Positions 1 to 5,649 of a stretch of 5,688 nucleotides of DNA are shown here, piece after piece (position 1 is the stretch's first letter; each line of letters opens with the position of its first letter). Under the pieces are notes generated by a model, which saw only the letters and a program-made list of their open reading frames with translations, did no database searches and was not told the origin of the DNA. This DNA comes from Verrucomicrobiota bacterium. Its GTDB lineage: Bacteria; Verrucomicrobiota; Verrucomicrobiia; Opitutales; UBA953. The DNA lies in contig RFQN01000099.1 of assembly GCA_009924965.1 (NCBI GenBank), positions 1 to 5,688 on the forward strand, given 5' to 3'. Both the position numbers and the translations under genes were made by a program.

Positions 1-31
1 CAAGGAGCTGCTGAAGATGACGAAGGCCTAA
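1..31 (+). CDS. C-terminal end of an unidentified plus-strand gene (partial)
   Basis: Reading from base 2, nine codons give KELLKMTKA and then a TAA stop at 29-31. All nine sense codons end in G or C, as expected for a real reading frame in this GC-rich genome, and the peptide looks like the charged helical end of a soluble protein. The gene would run in from the left and converge on the minus-strand operon; its stop codon shares bases with the stop of the small membrane protein. Nothing can be said about its function from nine residues. It could be chance, since the stretch is very short. Confidence 0.45.
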   Translation, partial: KELLKMTKA

Positions 32-297
32 CGCTTCCGTCCGAGCGCGCGCCACAGGGCGACGAGCAGGACGAGCGTGAAGACCACGTCGGCGGCGATT
101 AGCATGCCGTGCGGGCTTCCTATTTTCGCAAAAAAACCCGCCTGGGAGCCAGCACCTTCGATAACTACGGTCACCTTGCCGTCTTCCTTGGGAGCAAACA
201 AGGCGAGGGCCCCGCCACCGAGCACGACGGCGAGGATGGCTCCGCCTAACCAAGGCACGAGGCGACGGAGCTTGGCGTTGGATTCTTCGGGATTCAT
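28..297 (-). CDS. Small protein with two predicted membrane segments, function unknown
   Basis: This 89-residue protein is not one I recognise. A short N-terminal part with basic residues (K9, R11, R12) leads into a glycine- and alanine-rich hydrophobic segment at about 13-35. A polar loop at about 36-64 follows, then a second hydrophobic segment at about 65-83, and the chain ends in RKR. By the positive-inside rule both ends should be cytoplasmic and the loop outside the membrane. I see no signal-peptidase site, cysteines or catalytic motif. Its ATG at 297-295 overlaps the coaX stop codon (ATGA), so it is probably translated by coupling with coaX and is the last gene of the operon. The overlap supports it being real. 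A run of seven A's on the plus strand (130-136) lies inside it. It may be a lineage-specific inner-membrane protein; a link to pantothenate or CoA is suggested only by position. Confidence 0.7.
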   Translation of the reverse strand: MNPEESNAKLRRLVPWLGGAILAVVLGGGALALFAPKEDGKVTVVIEGAGSQAGFFAKIGSPHGMLIAADVVFTLVLLVALWRALGRKR

Positions 298-1046
298 GCG
301 CGGGAACGGCGATGGGACTCGGCGAGGCCGAGCAAGGTGAGGTGCGGCTCATGGCGGACGCGGTCGCGCCAGCTGGCCGGGAGGTAGACGGAGGCGCCGC
401 CGGTGACGAGGACCGTCGGGACTTGGCCGCCCTGCTTCGTGAGCTCAGCGGTGACCGCATCGAGCAAGGCGCCGATCATCCCCGCGAAACCGAGCGCGCA
501 ACCCGCGCGCATCGCGTCGACGGTCGACTTGCCGATGGCCGGGCCACCGAGGAGGTTGGCCGGATCGAGCGCCGGCAACAACGCCGTGCGTTCATGGAGG
601 TAGCGCGTCATCACCCCAAGGCCGGGCGCGATGATGCCACCGGCGTAGCCTTGGGCGGTCAAGATGTCGACGGTCGTGGCCGTACCCATGCCAACGATGA
701 CGGCGGGCGCGCCGGTGACGAGCTGCGCGCCGACGCAATCGGCCAAGCGGTCTTGGCCGACCTCGGCCGGGCGCGGGTAATCGAAGCCCAAACCGCGTAC
801 GGTATCGTGGCGCAAGTGATGGTAAGGTAACCCGCTGCCGAGCAAGATCGGCTCCAGCACCGCCGTCGCGGACGGGACCACGCTCGCCAGGGCGAGCCCG
901 GCGGGCGCCTGCTCCTGCAGGAGCGCGCGGATGGCTTCCGTAGATAAGGATGCCGTCGGCAGTTCGCCGTGTGCGCGGACCTCGCGGCCTGCGACCAAGC
1001 CCCAGTGCGCATGGGTGTTACCGACATCGAGACAAAGGATGGCCAC
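294..1046 (-). CDS. coaX: Type III pantothenate kinase (CoaX)
   Basis: CoaX phosphorylates pantothenate with ATP to give 4'-phosphopantothenate, the first step of coenzyme A synthesis, in the cytoplasm. The 250-residue length is normal for the family, which belongs to the ASKHA fold and is usually dimeric. Visible motifs are the N-terminal phosphate loop DVGNT (7-11), VVPS (57-60), EVGQDR (95-100) with the Asp expected to act as catalytic base, GTATTVD (121-127), GGIIAPG (136-142) and TGG (215-217). The start is GTG at 1046-1044: an in-frame TAG stop lies three codons upstream and the DVGNT motif begins at residue 7, so no longer start is possible and a later one would damage the fold. No Shine-Dalgarno is evident. 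It lies 44 bases after birA and overlaps the next gene by four bases. Type III enzymes are known to resist CoA feedback inhibition, unlike type I CoaA. The identification is firm. Confidence 0.96.
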   Translation of the reverse strand: MAILCLDVGNTHAHWGLVAGREVRAHGELPTASLSTEAIRALLQEQAPAGLALASVVPSATAVLEPILLGSGLPYHHLRHDTVRGLGFDYPRPAEVGQDRLADCVGAQLVTGAPAVIVGMGTATTVDILTAQGYAGGIIAPGLGVMTRYLHERTALLPALDPANLLGGPAIGKSTVDAMRAGCALGFAGMIGALLDAVTAELTKQGGQVPTVLVTGGASVYLPASWRDRVRHEPHLTLLGLAESHRRSRA

Positions 1047-1090
1047 GGCGGAAAACTAACGACCGACGGGACGAGGGCAAGGACGCAGGC

Positions 1091-2080
1091 TCACTCCTTC
1101 CGCAAGGTGACCTCGCCGGAGGAGACGACGGTCTTGCGGCCACCGCCGGTGCGCAGGACCAGCGACCCCTCGTCGTCGATGCCATCGACGATCCCGGCGA
1201 CCGGTTCGCCGCGCAACCCGATGCGCACCGAACGTCCGGTCAGGATGTCGTAGCGTTGCCAACGGGCCCGGAAGGTCGGCATCCAAGTGCCATCGATGAA
1301 CTGGTCCCAAGCGACGAACAGCGCCTCCAGCACTTCCGCCGCGACGCGGTTGACGTCGAGCGCCTCGGCGCCGGCCAGTTCCAAGGAGGCCGCGATGTCG
1401 CGGAGGTCCGGCGGGAAGTCTTTCGACTTCGACGACACGTTGAGGCCGAGCCCGAAGACCAGCTCGCGGACCGCATCGGCGTCGAGGCGCGCTTCGGTAA
1501 GCATGCCGGCGATCTTGCGGCCATCGGCCGACAACAGGTCGTTGGGCCACTTGAGCCCGAGCTTCACGCCGTACGCCGCTTCGACGTGGGCGCAGACCGC
1601 GAGCCCCATCCAGAGCGTGAACGGCTTAAGGTTCTCCGGCGGGATGAACGGCCGGAACGCCAGCGACAAGTAGAGGTTGCCCGCGGGCGTGCTGTGCCAG
1701 CGGCGACCGAGCCGCCCGCGGCCGGCGCTTTGCGCGCGGGCCAGGACCGCGAACGGCGCTTCTTGGCCGGCGGCCAAGCGGCGCTCCGCTTCGGAATTGG
1801 TGCTGTCGACCTCCGCCAAGACCTCGACCGGCGGCGCGACCTTGCGCAAGCGCAGCTGGGCATCGAGCCAAGCCGCGTTGAGTTCACGCGGCACGCCGGT
1901 CAGCGTGTAGCCTTTGCGCGTCGACGCCTGGAACGTAAACCCGGCGGCACGGAGGCGTTCGAGACGGCTCCAGACCGCGACGCGCGAAATCCCCAGCTCC
2001 TTGGCGAGGCGGTCTCCGCTGACCGGCTGGTCGCCGGCGTCGAGGAACGCGAGGAGGATGCTGCTGTCGAGGGCGGGCAT
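1091..2080 (-). CDS. birA: Bifunctional biotin--[acetyl-CoA-carboxylase] ligase and biotin-operon repressor (BirA)
   Basis: BirA makes biotinyl-5'-AMP from biotin and ATP and transfers biotin to the carrier lysine of acetyl-CoA carboxylase (AccB) and related carboxylases. The 329-residue chain has the full bifunctional layout. A winged helix-turn-helix at about 5-63 includes the stretch LAKELGISRVAVW. The catalytic domain has STN (93-95), the nucleotide-binding loop GRGRLGR (120-126), KWPND (177-181), KIAGML (189-194) with the biotin-binding lysine, and GLGLNV (210-215). A C-terminal SH3-like domain begins near 283 and contains GIDDEG (300-305). Because the DNA-binding domain is kept, repression of biotin genes is expected, but no biotin operator or biotin gene is visible here. 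The ATG at 2080-2078 follows the nadC stop by three bases (TGAGCCATG), so translation is probably coupled. Adjacent birA and coaX genes are known in several phyla. Confidence 0.96.
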   Translation of the reverse strand: MPALDSSILLAFLDAGDQPVSGDRLAKELGISRVAVWSRLERLRAAGFTFQASTRKGYTLTGVPRELNAAWLDAQLRLRKVAPPVEVLAEVDSTNSEAERRLAAGQEAPFAVLARAQSAGRGRLGRRWHSTPAGNLYLSLAFRPFIPPENLKPFTLWMGLAVCAHVEAAYGVKLGLKWPNDLLSADGRKIAGMLTEARLDADAVRELVFGLGLNVSSKSKDFPPDLRDIAASLELAGAEALDVNRVAAEVLEALFVAWDQFIDGTWMPTFRARWQRYDILTGRSVRIGLRGEPVAGIVDGIDDEGSLVLRTGGGRKTVVSSGEVTLRKE

Positions 2081-2083
2081 GGC

Positions 2084-3013
2084 TCAGGCCCAGTCGAGGC
2101 CGAGGTCGGCCCAAGCCGCGCCGTGGGTGAGCGCGCCGCAAGAGACAAAATCGGGGTTGAGTTCGCCGATGCGCGGCAACGATTCGAGGCTGACGCCGCC
2201 GCTGACCTCGGACCAAGCGCGGCCGCGCAGCAGCGGCAAGGCCGTGCGCATGTCGGCCAACGAGAAGTTATCCAACAAGACGATGTCCGCGCCCGCGGCG
2301 AGGACCGGTTCGATCTGGGCCAACGCGTCGACCTCCACCTCGACGAGCAAGTCGGGCCGCGAGGCGCGGGCGGCCTGCACGAGGTCGGTGAGGCGTTGGG
2401 CCGCGGTCGCGCCGCCGGCGGCGAGGTGGTTGTCCTTCACCATGATCCGGTCGAAAAGCCCGAGGCGATGGTTATAGCCGCCGCCTTGGCCGACCGCGTA
2501 TTTCTCGAGCATGCGGAAGCCCGGCGTCGTCTTGCGGGTATCGAGCAAGCGCGTCGGCGAGGAACCGAGCGCGCGGACGTGCGTGCGGGTCTGCGTGGCG
2601 ACGCCGGTCAGGCGCTGCAGGAAATTGAGGAGCGTCCGTTCGGCCGTCAGGAGTTCGCTGGCGGGGCCGGACAATTCGGCGACCACCGTGCCGCGTGCGA
2701 TCGCCGTGCCGTCCGCGACCAGCGGGCGGGCGTGGCACGCGCCGCCATAGACAGCGAGGATAGGCTCGAGCAGGCCGAGGCCGGCGAGGACGTAATCGCC
2801 GCGCGACACCAAACGGGCTTGCGCACGGCGGCCTAAGCCGGCGAGCAAAGCCGCGGACGGATCGCCGGGGCGGGCCGGCGTCGCGAGCAACCCGGCGCCC
2901 GCGACATCTTCTTCGCGGGCCATGGAAGCCAGGCGGTGCAACCAAGCAGGGTCGAGCTCTTCCCAGCGCAGGCGGCGGATGAGTCGATCGGTCTGGCCAG
3001 GGTCGCGTGGCAT
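2084..3013 (-). CDS. nadC: Nicotinate-nucleotide pyrophosphorylase, carboxylating (quinolinate phosphoribosyltransferase)
   Basis: NadC converts quinolinate and phosphoribosyl pyrophosphate to nicotinate mononucleotide, CO2 and pyrophosphate, the step that commits de novo made quinolinate to NAD. From the chosen ATG (3013-3011) the protein has 309 residues. In that numbering it shows ERTLLNFLQRL (125-135), DTRKTTPG (158-165), GGGYNHR (177-183), KDNH (193-196), EVEVD (225-229), LLDN (246-249), SGG (271-273) and CGALTH (292-297). These are the substrate-binding and active-site elements of the alpha/beta barrel. The N-terminal domain has the usual ED pair (EDVAGAGLL, about 36-44) but not the GDxT sequence common there. 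The in-frame TTG at 3049-3047 would add 12 residues and sit two bases after the dnaJ stop. I prefer the ATG because TTG is rare and the extension adds nothing recognisable, but neither has a clear ribosome binding site. No nadA or nadB lies in the window. Confidence 0.95.
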   Translation of the reverse strand: MPRDPGQTDRLIRRLRWEELDPAWLHRLASMAREEDVAGAGLLATPARPGDPSAALLAGLGRRAQARLVSRGDYVLAGLGLLEPILAVYGGACHARPLVADGTAIARGTVVAELSGPASELLTAERTLLNFLQRLTGVATQTRTHVRALGSSPTRLLDTRKTTPGFRMLEKYAVGQGGGYNHRLGLFDRIMVKDNHLAAGGATAAQRLTDLVQAARASRPDLLVEVEVDALAQIEPVLAAGADIVLLDNFSLADMRTALPLLRGRAWSEVSGGVSLESLPRIGELNPDFVSCGALTHGAAWADLGLDWA

Positions 3014-3051
3014 CGCCGGCAACGTATGGTCGGGGCGATCCGACCGCAAGG

Positions 3052-4191
3052 TCAGGAGAAGAACCTCCGGAACTTATGCTTCCAGGAATCGGCCACCGGG
3101 GTAGCGCCGTCGTTGGAGGCATCGGCGTAGGCTTGGAGCGCGGCGCGTTGGGCGTCGGTCAGCTTCTTGGGCACATCGATGTCGACGCGGACCAAGAGGT
3201 CGCCGCTGGCGCCCCCACGGAGCTTGGGCATGCCCTCGCCCTTGAGGCGGAACGTCGTACCGCCTTGGGTCCCGGCGGGGATCTTGAGGATGGTCTTGCC
3301 CTTGAGCTTGGGCACCTCGATGGAACCGCCGAGGGCCGCGATGGAGAACTTCACCGGCACCGCGCAGGCCAAGTCGTCGCCGTCGCGCTCGAAGAGCTCG
3401 TGGTCGTTGACGGTGATCTCCACGTAGAGGTCGCCGGCGGTGCCGTTGCGGCGACCGGCCGACCCATTGCCGCTGGAGCGGAGGCGCGTGCCGGTGTCGA
3501 CGCCCGCGGGGATGCGGAGGTCGACCGAGTGGTCGCCCACGATGCGGCCTTCCCCGGCGCAGCCGCGGCAGGGCTTTTCGATGCGTTCGCCTTGGCCGCC
3601 GCACGACGGGCAGACCTGGCGCATCTGGAAGAAACCATTGGAACGCACCACATGGCCTTGGCCACCGCAGGTCGGGCAACGGCTCTTCTTGGAGCCCGGC
3701 TCAGCCCCGCTGCCGGTGCACTTCTCGCACGCCTTATGCTTGCGGTAGGTTACCTTCCGGCTGATGCCGGTCGCCGCTTCTTCGAGCGTGAGGGTGATCT
3801 CATAGCGCAGGTCTTCGCCGGACGTCTCGCCGGACTGGCCGCCGCCGCCGAACATGTCGCCGAAGCCGCCGCCACCGCCACCACCGAACATCTGGTTGAA
3901 GATGTCCATCGGATCGGCGCCGCGGTAGGTGCGTTGGCCGCCGCCGCCGGGACCGCCTGGGCCGCCTTGCTCGAAGGCCGCTTCGCCATGCTGGTTGTAG
4001 AGTTTACGCTTCTGTTCGTCCGAGAGGACCTCGTAAGCGCGGGAGATCTGCTTGAACTTCTCTTCGGCCGCCTTGTTGCCCGGATTGCGGTCGGGGTGGA
4101 ACTCCATGGCCTTCTTGCGATAGGCCTTCTTGATCTCGTCGGCCGAAGCCTCCCTCGAGACGCCCAGCAATCCGTAATAGTCCTCTTGCAT
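3052..4191 (-). CDS. dnaJ: Chaperone protein DnaJ (type I Hsp40)
   Basis: DnaJ delivers unfolded proteins to DnaK and stimulates its ATPase. The 379 residues show every type I domain in order. The J-domain (about 3-70) has HPD at 32-34. The glycine/phenylalanine region (about 75-120) contains DPMDIF (93-98). The zinc-finger domain has four CxxCxGxG repeats starting at C155, C172, C194 and C208, all complete. The two C-terminal beta-barrel domains and dimerisation region run from about 220, with GDLYVEI and GDLLVRV marking their strands. The chain ends in an aromatic and basic tail (KHKFRRFFS). The ATG at 4191-4189 lies 11 bases after the grpE stop. The J-domain begins at residue 3, which fixes the start. 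The length is typical and no key residue is missing. Pairing with GrpE indicates the main housekeeping DnaJ rather than a specialised Hsp40. DnaK must be encoded elsewhere. Confidence 0.98.
   Translation of the reverse strand: MQEDYYGLLGVSREASADEIKKAYRKKAMEFHPDRNPGNKAAEEKFKQISRAYEVLSDEQKRKLYNQHGEAAFEQGGPGGPGGGGQRTYRGADPMDIFNQMFGGGGGGGFGDMFGGGGQSGETSGEDLRYEITLTLEEAATGISRKVTYRKHKACEKCTGSGAEPGSKKSRCPTCGGQGHVVRSNGFFQMRQVCPSCGGQGERIEKPCRGCAGEGRIVGDHSVDLRIPAGVDTGTRLRSSGNGSAGRRNGTAGDLYVEITVNDHELFERDGDDLACAVPVKFSIAALGGSIEVPKLKGKTILKIPAGTQGGTTFRLKGEGMPKLRGGASGDLLVRVDIDVPKKLTDAQRAALQAYADASNDGATPVADSWKHKFRRFFS
3838..3885 (-). repeat. Glycine-codon repeat inside dnaJ (G/F linker)
   Basis: Two runs of glycine codons, seven at 3885-3865 and four at 3849-3838, are separated by a short FGDMF-like piece and follow matching MF residues, so MFGGGG occurs twice. 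On the plus strand they are GCC/ACC triplet runs. They encode the flexible linker after the J-domain. Such runs can gain or lose triplets by replication slippage without breaking the frame. Confidence 0.7.
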
Positions 4192-4202
4192 CGCGGCGGA
4201 GC

Positions 4203-4709
4203 TTACTTGGTGGCCGGGCCGGTGGAGACGAAGACCGCGGCCGGACGCAGCACGCGTTCATGCAGGGACCAGCCGGGGCGGGCGACGCGCGTCACCGAAC
4301 CCTCGGGCACGGTGTCGCTGGCTTCCTGGGAAACCGCTTCGTGGTGGCTCGGATTGAACGGCTGGCCGAGCGGGTTGAGTTCGGCGAGGCCCTGCTGGGC
4401 CAGCGTCGCGCGGAGCTGCGTGATCGCCATGCGGAACCCTTCGGCGACCGCGCGGCCTTCCGTCTGGCCTTGGGCGGAGGCGAGGCCGAGCGCGAGCGCA
4501 TCCAAGCTCGGCAAGAGTTCCTCGAGCAGCGCCGTCGTGGCGAACTTGCGGAGCTCATCGCGGTCGCGCTGATGGCGACGCTGCTGGTTCTGCTGGTCGG
4601 CTTGGCCGCGCAGGACCGTATCGCGCAAGCGCGCCACTTCGCCTTCCAGTTCGGCGATGCGGGTGGCGGCGTCGGGCTGCGCGGGTTCGGGAGCAGGGGT
4701 GTCGGTCAT
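4203..4709 (-). CDS. grpE: Nucleotide exchange factor GrpE
   Basis: GrpE releases ADP from DnaK and so resets the DnaK-DnaJ chaperone cycle in the cytoplasm. The 168-residue protein has a disordered Pro/Ala/Asp-rich start (1-14), a long charged helix likely to form the dimeric coiled coil (about 15-60), a helical part with LLEELLPSLDAL (61-72), and the C-terminal beta domain. That last domain carries the family's signature: FNPSHHEAV (118-126), then GWSLHERVLRPAAVFVS (146-162). It is somewhat shorter than the 197-residue E. coli protein, mostly at the N-terminus and in the coiled coil, which is within the family range. The ATG at 4709-4707 lies four bases after the stop of the AsmA-like gene, and dnaJ follows 11 bases after its own stop. 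No CIRCE element (TTAGCACTC inverted repeat) or separate promoter precedes it, so expression seems to depend on the upstream gene's promoter. Confidence 0.95.
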   Translation of the reverse strand: MTDTPAPEPAQPDAATRIAELEGEVARLRDTVLRGQADQQNQQRRHQRDRDELRKFATTALLEELLPSLDALALGLASAQGQTEGRAVAEGFRMAITQLRATLAQQGLAELNPLGQPFNPSHHEAVSQEASDTVPEGSVTRVARPGWSLHERVLRPAAVFVSTGPATK

Positions 4710-4713
4710 AAAG

Positions 4714-5484
4714 TTAGCGTTCGTTGAGGAGTTTTTCGGTGATGGACGTGCGGATCTTGTCCTTGGTCAGGTCGAAGAGGAGGCCGGCTCCGGCCGCAGG
4801 CGCCTGGGCCACGACTTCCTTGCCCAACGGGCCGGTGAGCGTCTGCTCGAGGTTCGCGTCGGTGATGTTCTTGGCCTCGAAGACCAAGTCGAACTGGCGG
4901 TCGATGACGATGCGGCGCTGCGGCGTGCCGTCCGCGGCGATGACCGTGATATGGCCGACGCGCAGGCGCAGGCGCTCGATGAGGAAAGGCGTGCGGGGCT
5001 CGGCGGCGGGCGGCTGGCCGGCGGTGGCGGGCGGGGTGTCCGCGGCCTTCAGCCCACGGAAGATATCCTGGACGTTGTTGTCCTTCAGGTAGTCTTCCTT
5101 GCCGACCAAGATGAGTTCATCGATGTCGAGCTCCAGGGAGTGCACGATACGGCGACCGGACCCCGTGAACGTCGCCGGGTCGAGGTCGACCAGCAGGCGC
5201 TTGCCCTTGAGGAAGCGGGCCTCGGTCCAGCGGCTGGGGTTCGTGACGCTGAAATCCGCGAAGCTGACGCGCCCGACGAAGAGGTTGGTCTCGTTGTTTT
5301 CCACCGAGAGGTGGGCGCCGGACTTGGAGGCTAGGGTCGAATCCAGGAGGCTGGGGGCAAAACGGCCCACCGACCACACCGCCAACGCCGCCGCCAGCAC
5401 GATAAATAGGATCACCCCGCCCAAAAGGCTTAGGACCCGGCGGGAAACATTCCCGGGGCGGGCGGTGGAGCGGGCGCAAGGCAT
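4714..5484 (-). CDS. AsmA-like membrane-anchored protein, function unknown
   Basis: With the ATG at 5484-5482 this is a 256-residue protein. It has a basic N-terminus, one hydrophobic segment at about 18-39 that should anchor it in the inner membrane, and a soluble part expected on the outer side. The start of the soluble part resembles AsmA-family repeats: a strand-rich stretch with LFVGRVSFADFSVTNPSRW (68-86), then LLVDLDPATF and LELDIDELILVG. A Pro/Ala-rich linker lies at about 149-165. AsmA-type proteins are thought to help move lipids or assemble the envelope, but most are much longer, so the role here is unknown. An in-frame ATG at 5520-5518 would add 12 residues. I reject it because those codons are markedly less GC-rich than the gene body. 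As first gene before grpE, with a four-base gap, it probably shares the chaperone transcript. The family call is tentative; the coding call is secure. Confidence 0.75.
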   Translation of the reverse strand: MPCARSTARPGNVSRRVLSLLGGVILFIVLAAALAVWSVGRFAPSLLDSTLASKSGAHLSVENNETNLFVGRVSFADFSVTNPSRWTEARFLKGKRLLVDLDPATFTGSGRRIVHSLELDIDELILVGKEDYLKDNNVQDIFRGLKAADTPPATAGQPPAAEPRTPFLIERLRLRVGHITVIAADGTPQRRIVIDRQFDLVFEAKNITDANLEQTLTGPLGKEVVAQAPAAGAGLLFDLTKDKIRTSITEKLLNER

Positions 5485-5556
5485 GGGCGTGAATCGAAAA
5501 ATCAGCAATAGGTGTGCCATTCAGCAGGGTCAACGGCAGAGCCGAAAAACCCTGTT

Positions 5557-5586
5557 TTTATGCATTTATTGAAGTTGGCCGGTAAA
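5557..5586 (-). promoter_or_regulatory. Possible promoter for the AsmA-like gene and the downstream operon
   Basis: The stretch before the first gene of the operon is clearly richer in A+T than the rest of the window. On the minus strand TTTACC (5586-5581) and CATAAA (5562-5557) are spaced by 18 bases and each match the -35 and -10 consensus at four of six positions. This is a weak match, and other hexamers in the same AT-rich stretch are possible. No CIRCE, heat-shock sigma consensus or biotin operator is evident. The location is more convincing than the exact boxes. Confidence 0.35.
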
Positions 5587-5617
5587 CAAAAGACCCGCCG
5601 GCGGGGGCGGGCGGGTC
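5584..5617 (-). terminator. Rho-independent terminator of the upstream minus-strand gene
   Basis: On the minus strand an eight-base-pair GC-rich stem, GACCCGCC (5617-5610) with GGCGGGTC (5599-5592), encloses a ten-base loop and is followed directly by TTTTGTTT (5591-5584). On the plus strand the stem is followed only by CCTTCTG, so termination should act on the minus strand. It lies about 32 bases after the putative stop codon at 5652-5650 and just before the promoter region of the operon, as expected for the end of the preceding gene. Confidence 0.8.
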
Positions 5618-5649
5618 CTTCTGTCACGGGGCTGTCTCGCCTCGGCGGA

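Larger units (their letters stand above)
28..5484 (-). other. Probable seven-gene operon: AsmA-like, grpE, dnaJ, nadC, birA, coaX, two-segment membrane protein
   Basis: All seven genes lie on the minus strand. In order of transcription the gaps are 4, 11, 38 (2 if nadC starts at the TTG), 3 and 44 bases, and the last pair overlaps by 4. None of the gaps holds an evident terminator or has room for a clear promoter, so one transcript from the region near 5560 is the simplest reading. The 38- and 44-base gaps before nadC and coaX are the only places where an internal start would be easy to fit. No terminator is seen after the last gene; the convergent plus-strand gene begins immediately. Confidence 0.7.

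Noticed and set aside
1056..1550. Arg-rich minus-strand open frame overlapping the birA 3' end
   Set aside because: It is out of frame with birA, has an extreme Arg/Gly/Pro composition and ends in the short gap before coaX; it is a frame shadow.
950..2836. A 628-codon open frame on the plus strand, opposite coaX, birA and nadC
   Set aside because: It lies antisense to three genes with clear family motifs. Its translation is rich in Arg, Glu, Asp and Ala with no recognisable domain, which is what GC-rich third positions produce on the opposite strand.
3014..3049. TTG start giving nadC 12 extra residues
   Set aside because: TTG is a rare start, the added residues match nothing known in NadC, and the ATG at 3013-3011 gives a normal length. 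It cannot be excluded, since it sits two bases after the dnaJ stop.
3007..4572. A 521-codon open frame on the plus strand, opposite dnaJ and grpE
   Set aside because: It is the antisense image of dnaJ and part of grpE; low-complexity Ala/Gly/Leu/Val stretches mirror the real codons and no domain is seen.
5485..5520. Upstream ATG giving the AsmA-like protein 12 extra residues
   Set aside because: The added codons are much less GC-rich than the gene body and place a second hydrophobic patch before the basic N-terminus that normally precedes a membrane anchor.
5581..5590. GGTAAACAA, resembling one half of the E. coli biotin operator
   Set aside because: It differs from the half-site GGTTTACAA at two of nine positions and there is no second half at the required spacing; it is better explained as the terminator T-tract and promoter region.
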